DNA from: Opitutia bacterium UBA4654 | GTDB taxonomy: Bacteria; Verrucomicrobiota; Verrucomicrobiia; Opitutales; Intestinicryptomonadaceae | DNA: 10,453 bases | Assembly (NCBI GenBank): GCA_002405555.1 | Contig: DHMA01000023.1 | Span: 293-10,745 of the forward strand | Direction: 5' to 3' | In this document: positions 5,777 to 10,453 of the stretch, piece by piece | Position numbering within the stretch: position 1 is the stretch's first letter | How the letters are laid out: each line of letters opens with the position of its first letter | The notes under the pieces: generated by a model | The model's input: the letters and a program-made list of their open reading frames with translations, nothing else | Databases searched by the model: none | Told to the model about the DNA's origin: nothing | Translations under genes and position numbers: made by a program

Positions 5777-8296
5777 TCAGTGGGGGTCGTCGGGCTTGAA
5801 ATGCTTGGGGTAGCGGGCTTTCAGCTCCTTTTTGACGGACACCCACGAAGTCCGCCAAAACTCCTCCAAGTTCTGCGTGGTCTGCACGGGACGCCCGCTC
5901 GGCGCGAGAAGCTCGAAAGTGGGCTTTATTTTGCCGTCGCAGATTTTGATTTTCTTGGGGTCGAAATCGAAGAAATCCCTGAAAAACGACGACACCGTCG
6001 CGCGGCGCGCAGACGCGTCGTAGCGTATCGGGCACGGCCTTTTTCTGCGCGGAAATTCGACGGTCTTCGGGACGAGGTATTTCAGCAGCGCAAGCTGTCC
6101 CGCCGAAAGCCAGTCGCGCAGGGCGGCGTGGACGTCGGCGTTTTTTACCTCCGCGTAGGACGTAAGCCCGCAGCACATCTGCAAAATTATCTCCGACTTC
6201 GCCGCGTCGTCTATCGGCGCGATTCCGCTTTCGGGGCAGACCGCCGCCGCAAAATTCACGCGCTCGATGAACTCCTCCGCGCCCTCGTCCATGTTTTTGA
6301 GGCGCAGACGCCCCGACTCTATTTCCCCGCGCAGAATCTTCGCCGCGGCGTCGGCGTCTACGCGCCCGCACGACGATTCCGACAAAACCAAGTCGCGGAA
6401 TTTCACGGAAGACGACGACACCACGCGCTTGTGGATTTCGTCGAATTTCGTTTCCGCAGTCTCGGAAAAATCGTCGGGGAAAAGCTCCGCAAGAAGCTCG
6501 CGCGAAATAGGCACGACCGACGACGCCATTATCGAAACGCCCCCCGCGACGTTGCGCTCGCTCATGTCGAGGGCGACGAACACGTCGGAAGCGTACGCGC
6601 GGCTTTCCCTGCAAATTTCGCCGCGCCTGCCGCCCGAAAACCTGCACGCGAGAGTGCCCTTGTTGAGGCGCACGCCGACCATGTCGGAGAACGCGCCGAG
6701 CACGCATTTGGCGATTTCCGAATCGCCCGCGCCGTCGGGATTTTCGAACCTGCGGGCGAGCCGCGCCAAGTCGGAGGCCACGTAAAACGCCTTGCGGGCG
6801 TTTGCGGAGTGGATTCCCAGCCGCCTGCAAAAATCCTCCGAAAATGAGTTTTCCTTTGCGATTTCGCAAAGCCGCGCGTTTTCCTCAGGCTCGCTTTTTG
6901 CGTCGCCTACAAGCGCGTCGCGCTCCGCCTCGGCGAACGCGTCGGAAAGCTGAATTTTCACGCGCCCGACGTCCGTAAGAGCCGCGATGAGCGCTGTTTT
7001 GCGCAGGCAGTTCGAGCGCGCGCCGTCAATCAAAAGCTTTGCGTAGCGCGGCTCGGTCGGGAACGACGCCATGTCGCGGCCGAGCTTTGTAATGCGCCCA
7101 AGTCGGTCGGTTGCGCCGAGGGTTTTGAGCGTCGCCGCCGCGCGGATTAGCGACTCCGTCGGCGGTTTTTCGAAGAGGTCGAGGGAGTCGAGCGAAACGC
7201 CCGCCGCCGAAAGCCAGAGCAGAATCTGCGAGATGTCGAGCCGCGAGATTTCCGACGGCGTGTATTTTTCGAAATACTCCTCGTCGCCCCGCCGCCAAAG
7301 CTTGACGACGCGCCCCGCCGCCGTTCTGCCCGCGCGTCCCGCGCGTTGCGTTGCGCTTGCAAGGCTTATGCGCTCGCACAGCAGGGTGTTGACGCCCCTG
7401 TTGGGGTCGAAACGCGCAACGCGGGCAAGCCCCGAATCTATGACGAAGCGCACGCCCTCTATCGTAAGCGATGTCTCGGCGACGTTTGTGGCCACAATCA
7501 CCTTGCGCCTGCCCGTGTCGGCGAGGATTCTGTCCTGCCGTTCGGGCGGCAAATCGCCGTGGAGCGCGAACACGTCAAAGCCCTTCGAGCGCGGGCTTGC
7601 CGAAATTTTCGCGACGGTCTTGTTTATCTCGTAAACCCCCGGCATGAAAATAAGAAAACTGCCGTCGGACTCCTCCCGCGCAAGCCTGTCGAACTCGCGG
7701 GCGGCGCAGTCCCAAATTTTCGAGTCCCTGTCCTTCGGCGGCGCGTACTCGGTCTCGACGGGGAAAAGCCGCGTGCCGCACTCGAATTTTTCCGCGCCTC
7801 CCAAATACGCGGAAATCGCGTCCGAATCCATCGACGCCGAGCAGACCGCTATCGCCAAGTCGGGGCGCAGATTCTTCTGCGTCCGAAGCGCGAGCGCAAG
7901 CGACACGTCGGCGTAGATGTTGCGCTCGTGGAATTCGTCGAAAACCACGGCGGAGACACCCCGCAGTTCGGGGTCCGAAAGCAGCATTCGCGCGAGAATG
8001 CCCTCGGTGAGAAAGACGATTTTCGTGTCGTCGCCGTAGTGCTTGTCGAACCTGACGTGCCAGCCGACGGAATCGCCCATGCCGAAAATCGACGAAACGC
8101 CCTTTGCGAGCATTCGCGCCGCCACGCGCCGCGGCTGCAAGACAAGCACGCGCCCGCCGAGGCTTTCGAGAAGCATTACGGGCAGGCGCGTGGATTTGCC
8201 CGAACCCGTCGGCGCGGACACAACAAGCCTGCGCTCTCCCCGCGCAAGCGCGGCTTGGAGGGCGGGTTTCAGCGAATCTACGGGAAGCTCGCGCAT
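5777..8296 (-). CDS. hrpB: ATP-dependent helicase HrpB (DEAH family)
   Basis: This 839-residue protein is a superfamily 2 DEAH-type RNA helicase of the HrpB family, whose exact cellular role is not well defined. The motifs appear in order: APTGSGKST (28-36), LQPRRVAARMLA (53-64), DEFHERN (120-126), SASMD (153-157), ATNVAETSLTI (269-279) and QRAGRAGRT (317-325). DEFH in place of DEAH is typical of HrpB. The C-terminal HrpB domain is also present, with FELLAPSGRPVQTTQ and the hallmark ending YPKHFKPDDP. The length is normal. The frame is open to 8431, but the extra 45 residues are serine- and arginine-rich and overlap the upstream gene, so ATG 8296 is preferred. It is the last gene of the operon, 31 bases after the exported-protein gene, and ends just before an intrinsic terminator. 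Motif III has SAS where the related E. coli protein has SAT, a mild change. Confidence 0.95.
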   Translation of the reverse strand: MRELPVDSLKPALQAALARGERRLVVSAPTGSGKSTRLPVMLLESLGGRVLVLQPRRVAARMLAKGVSSIFGMGDSVGWHVRFDKHYGDDTKIVFLTEGILARMLLSDPELRGVSAVVFDEFHERNIYADVSLALALRTQKNLRPDLAIAVCSASMDSDAISAYLGGAEKFECGTRLFPVETEYAPPKDRDSKIWDCAAREFDRLAREESDGSFLIFMPGVYEINKTVAKISASPRSKGFDVFALHGDLPPERQDRILADTGRRKVIVATNVAETSLTIEGVRFVIDSGLARVARFDPNRGVNTLLCERISLASATQRAGRAGRTAAGRVVKLWRRGDEEYFEKYTPSEISRLDISQILLWLSAAGVSLDSLDLFEKPPTESLIRAAATLKTLGATDRLGRITKLGRDMASFPTEPRYAKLLIDGARSNCLRKTALIAALTDVGRVKIQLSDAFAEAERDALVGDAKSEPEENARLCEIAKENSFSEDFCRRLGIHSANARKAFYVASDLARLARRFENPDGAGDSEIAKCVLGAFSDMVGVRLNKGTLACRFSGGRRGEICRESRAYASDVFVALDMSERNVAGGVSIMASSVVPISRELLAELFPDDFSETAETKFDEIHKRVVSSSSVKFRDLVLSESSCGRVDADAAAKILRGEIESGRLRLKNMDEGAEEFIERVNFAAAVCPESGIAPIDDAAKSEIILQMCCGLTSYAEVKNADVHAALRDWLSAGQLALLKYLVPKTVEFPRRKRPCPIRYDASARRATVSSFFRDFFDFDPKKIKICDGKIKPTFELLAPSGRPVQTTQNLEEFWRTSWVSVKKELKARYPKHFKPDDPH

Positions 8297-8327
8297 GGTG
8301 GCGGACGCGTTCGAAGCGGGGGACGAA

Positions 8328-8999
8328 TCAGTCCTGCATTTTGGAGGTCGGGAACTCGAACTTTGCGTTGCGCGAAGTTCTGACCTTGTTTGCCGAGTAG
8401 GTGGACGCGCTGCGCACGAGCACCGAGTCAACCTCCATGATTCCCGTGAATACGGGCAGCGACACGAATTTCTCGCCGCGCGAGTCTATGCGAAGCCCGT
8501 CGGGCGAGTTCGAAAAAGTGTCGGTCTGCACGTCGTAGAGGAAAAAGCCGTAGTAGGGAACCCAGATTACCCTGTTGTCCTCGACGATTCCCGAATACGG
8601 AACGACCATATCGTCGGCGGTTTTTATGTCGAGGCGCAGTTTGCCGTTTTCGACGTACATATAGCAGCGGGTGGGGACTGTCGCGCCCGCGCCCATGAGC
8701 TTGCCGCTTCCGACGAGTTTGAGCATGGAAACGTCGCGCGACGGATAGTAGTTCTGCTCCACGACCGCCGTCGCAACCTGCCTGTCGCCGACGGAAATGG
8801 ACTGCGTTCCGCCCCAGCTTCCCGAATACGCTTCGAGAGCCTGTTCGGGCGAGAAGAACACGACGTCCGCAAACACCTGCGAGAACGCCGAATATTTTGT
8901 TTTCGGGGCGTCGCCGAACGACTGCGCCCAAAGCCCCGACGCGCACGCCGCCAATACCGCAAATAATGCCGATTTTCCGAACATGGTTTTATTAGACAT
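8328..8999 (-). CDS. Exported protein of unknown function
   Basis: I do not recognise this 223-residue protein. Its N-terminus is a signal peptide: K4 and K9, a hydrophobic run from about 11 to 24, and a possible signal peptidase I site at LWA-Q (25/26). LAAC (16-19) also fits a lipobox, so a lipoprotein is an alternative. The mature part has no membrane segment. It is rich in aromatic residues and alternating hydrophobic residues, suggesting a beta fold, with a GSWGG segment near 55-60 and a WVPYYGFFLYDV segment near 145-155. The start at 8999 overlaps the holin-like gene by 8 bases; a second ATG at 8984 (MFGKS) would give an equally good signal peptide. A hairpin lies just before the start. 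It sits third in the rarA operon and probably acts in the periplasm or outer membrane. Confidence 0.75.
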   Translation of the reverse strand: MSNKTMFGKSALFAVLAACASGLWAQSFGDAPKTKYSAFSQVFADVVFFSPEQALEAYSGSWGGTQSISVGDRQVATAVVEQNYYPSRDVSMLKLVGSGKLMGAGATVPTRCYMYVENGKLRLDIKTADDMVVPYSGIVEDNRVIWVPYYGFFLYDVQTDTFSNSPDGLRIDSRGEKFVSLPVFTGIMEVDSVLVRSASTYSANKVRTSRNAKFEFPTSKMQD

Positions 9000-9480
9000 C
9001 GATAACGTCGTCGTTATCCGAATTTTCGGGGTCTTTTTTGTTCTGCACAAAAGTGCGCACCGTTATGCGCTCGCTCCGCGCAAGCGCAAGCCCCCACGAG
9101 AGCACGGACACCAGAAACGAAGCCCACAACGCCGCCCAGTACGAGCCTACTATTATGTCGTCGCCCGGGATAAGCCGCGCGGCGAAATATATGATGAACG
9201 CGTTGATGAAAAGCATTCCGACGCCGATTGTAAAAATTATAAACGGCAGCGCGAAAAGCACGAGCACGGGTTTGAGAATCCAGTTCAGAAACCAGATGAG
9301 CACCACAAGCAGACCGAACGCGAGAATGTTGTGGAACTGAATCGACGGCGTCGTAAGCCACGCCAGCGACAGCCCCGCCGCGTTGAGCAGGCAGGTGCGC
9401 CAGAAGTTAAGCTCCACCCTTCTCGTTATCCGCATTGTGGAGGTTTGGGGTTCTCCGCTATCGTTTAGATTTTCCCGCAT
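8992..9480 (-). CDS. Phage_holin_4_2 family (YvlD-like) membrane protein
   Basis: This 162-residue protein is a small inner-membrane protein of the Phage_holin_4_2 group (PF04020), which despite the name is mostly chromosomal and of unknown function. Four hydrophobic segments lie at about 28-44, 51-68, 72-100 and 114-136. The family pattern is visible in LNWILKPVLVLFALPF (65-80) and IGVGMLFINAF (85-95). The tail is charged, ending in several aspartates. The ATG at 9480 is preferred over the internal ATG at 9435 because it has a good Shine-Dalgarno AAGGA six bases before it. This start overlaps the end of rarA by 23 bases. The last codons contain a hairpin that covers the start region of the next gene. 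No lysis genes or phage genes are nearby, so a lytic role is unlikely. Confidence 0.85.
   Translation of the reverse strand: MRENLNDSGEPQTSTMRITRRVELNFWRTCLLNAAGLSLAWLTTPSIQFHNILAFGLLVVLIWFLNWILKPVLVLFALPFIIFTIGVGMLFINAFIIYFAARLIPGDDIIVGSYWAALWASFLVSVLSWGLALARSERITVRTFVQNKKDPENSDNDDVIDV
9001..9018 (-). promoter_or_regulatory. Hairpin over the translation start of the exported protein
   Basis: On the minus strand GATAACG and CGTTATC form a perfect 7-bp stem with a 4-base loop, ending one base before the ATG at 8999. It lies in the last codons of the holin-like gene. The stem takes in GAT of a weak GGAT ribosome binding element. Ribosomes finishing the upstream gene would open it, which suggests translational coupling. 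If the ATG at 8984 is used instead, the hairpin lies 16 bases upstream and the effect would be weaker. Confidence 0.45.
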
Positions 9481-10453
9481 TTTGTATCCTTCGTTTTATT
9501 TCGCGGAAGCCTTGCAGGCGTTCGGCGATTTGTTTTTCGGAACCGTAGTTTGTAGGGTTGTACAATTTTACGTTTTTTTCAAGATAATCCTGCCCGCTGA
9601 TGAAATCGGGGCAGTCGTGGTTGTAGATGTACTCCGCGCCGTTGCCGAACTTGCGGTTCGTCGAATTGTGGGCGTCGCGCAAATGGAGCGGAACGGGCTG
9701 GACGGGCTTGTTTTTCACCTCCGCCTTCGCGGCGAAAAGCGCGTTCGTGGCGGAATTGCTCTTGGGGGCGGTCGCCAAAAACAGCGTGGCGTGGGCGAGG
9801 TTCAGCTCGCATTCGGGCTGTCCCACGCGCTCGCATGCGTCGAACGCGGCGTTCGCTATAAGTATTCCGCGCGAGTCCGCAAGCCCTACGTCTTCGCTTG
9901 CCAAAATCAGCAGTCGGCGGGCGATAAACCGCGGGTCCTCGCCGCCTACGAGCATTTTGGCGAGCCAGTACATCGCCGCGTCGGGGTCGCAACCGCGCAC
10001 GCTTTTGATGAACGCCGAAATCGTGTCGTAGTGCTCGTCTTCGTCGGCGTCGTAGCGCACGCGCCGCTCTTTGGCGAAAACCTCGATGTCCGACTCCCCT
10101 ATCGTTCCGCGCCCGCCGACGGCAAACGCTATCGTTTCGAGCGCGTTGAGGGCGCGGCGCAGGTCGCCGTCGCAGACGGAGGCTATGCCCGAAAGTACCG
10201 AATCTTCGGCGGAAATCTCCATTTCGCCCAGCCCCCTCGCGCGGTCGGAAAGCGCGCGGCGGAGCACCGCCACGATGTCGTCCAAGCCGAGCGGTTCGAG
10301 CTTGAACAGGTGGCTGCGCGAAAGCAGCGGCGCGTTGATGTAAAAACCCGGGTTTTGGGTTGTCGCGCCGATAAGCCTCACGTTGCCCTCCTCAACGTCG
10401 GGCAGAAGAAGGTCTTGCTGCGACTTGTTGAAGCGGTGGATTTCGTCGATGAA
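9458..10453 (-). CDS. rarA: Replication-associated recombination protein RarA (partial)
   Basis: This is the C-terminal 331 residues of RarA (MgsA), a AAA+ ATPase related to clamp loaders that acts at stalled replication forks. The gene starts outside the window, so roughly the first 100 residues with Walker A are missing. The visible part opens on Walker B, FIDEIHRFNKSQQD, followed by the sensor segment ATTQNPGF and the GDLRRALNALE stretch. The C-terminal region has clear family signatures: HYDTISAFIKSVRG, GGEDPRFIARRLLILASEDVGLAD, APKSNSATNA and PVPLHLRDA. The reading frame is open from the edge to a TAG at 9458-9460, with no sign of damage. A GTG codon at 10381 is internal and not the start. 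The end overlaps the holin-like gene by 23 bases, so rarA leads this operon or lies within it. Confidence 0.95.
   Translation of the reverse strand, partial: FIDEIHRFNKSQQDLLLPDVEEGNVRLIGATTQNPGFYINAPLLSRSHLFKLEPLGLDDIVAVLRRALSDRARGLGEMEISAEDSVLSGIASVCDGDLRRALNALETIAFAVGGRGTIGESDIEVFAKERRVRYDADEDEHYDTISAFIKSVRGCDPDAAMYWLAKMLVGGEDPRFIARRLLILASEDVGLADSRGILIANAAFDACERVGQPECELNLAHATLFLATAPKSNSATNALFAAKAEVKNKPVQPVPLHLRDAHNSTNRKFGNGAEYIYNHDCPDFISGQDYLEKNVKLYNPTNYGSEKQIAERLQGFREIKRRIQNAGKSKR
9487..9491 (-). promoter_or_regulatory. Shine-Dalgarno of the holin-like gene
   Basis: AAGGA on the minus strand lies six bases before the ATG at 9480, inside the 3' end of rarA. It is the only clear Shine-Dalgarno sequence among the starts in this window, and it decides the start in favour of 9480 over 9435. 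Confidence 0.7.

Noticed and set aside
8297..8431. Longer N-terminus for HrpB
   Set aside because: The 45 extra residues are serine- and arginine-rich, overlap the upstream gene out of frame, and are not part of the family; ATG 8296 fits the family start.
8992..9480. Holin-like gene as a sign of a prophage
   Set aside because: Family Phage_holin_4_2 is largely chromosomal, and no endolysin, capsid, tail or integrase gene is present.

Overview
The window carries eight protein-coding genes and one long non-coding stretch at its left end. All recognisable genes are chromosomal housekeeping types: signal peptide peptidase, CinA C-terminal domain, ComM/YifB ATPase, NCS2 purine permease, HrpB helicase, holin-like membrane protein, RarA. 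I see no transposase, integrase, CRISPR array, tRNA or rRNA. The DNA is GC-rich with strong GC preference at third codon positions, most genes lack a clear Shine-Dalgarno sequence, and HrpB and a 67K-type SppA occur together. This suggests a Gram-negative bacterium, possibly of the Verrucomicrobiota/PVC group, but the window does not prove the lineage.

Layout. Positions 1-475 hold no credible gene. They contain short direct repeats that encode small hairpins with a CTTCG apex, one good forward-strand terminator (142-165), and two further strong inverted repeats (353-383 and 395-437) beyond the 3' end of sppA. Next, on the minus strand, comes a two-gene unit, cinA-like (2236-2736) then sppA (476-2239), joined by an ATGA overlap. 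An 89-bp AT-rich gap separates it from the divergent plus-strand unit comM (2826-4361) then an NCS2 permease (4358-5683), again joined by an ATGA overlap. The gap has a near-consensus sigma-70 promoter for comM and a probable nested, opposite promoter for cinA-sppA.

The right half is a minus-strand operon in the order rarA (cut by the window edge), a Phage_holin_4_2-type membrane protein, an unrecognised exported protein, and hrpB. Overlaps are 23 bp and 8 bp and the last gap is 31 bp. The operon ends in a textbook intrinsic terminator (5731-5759) that faces the convergent permease gene.

Function. RarA and ComM act on replication forks and recombination intermediates, SppA works in the inner membrane, and the permease and CinA domain belong to nucleobase and pyridine-nucleotide salvage. 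I find no convincing new multi-gene system. The points most worth a second look are the covarying hairpin repeats at the left end, the nested divergent promoters with a very short comM leader, the hairpin covering the start of the exported-protein gene, that unknown protein itself, and the altered glycine-rich segment of the CinA-like protein.
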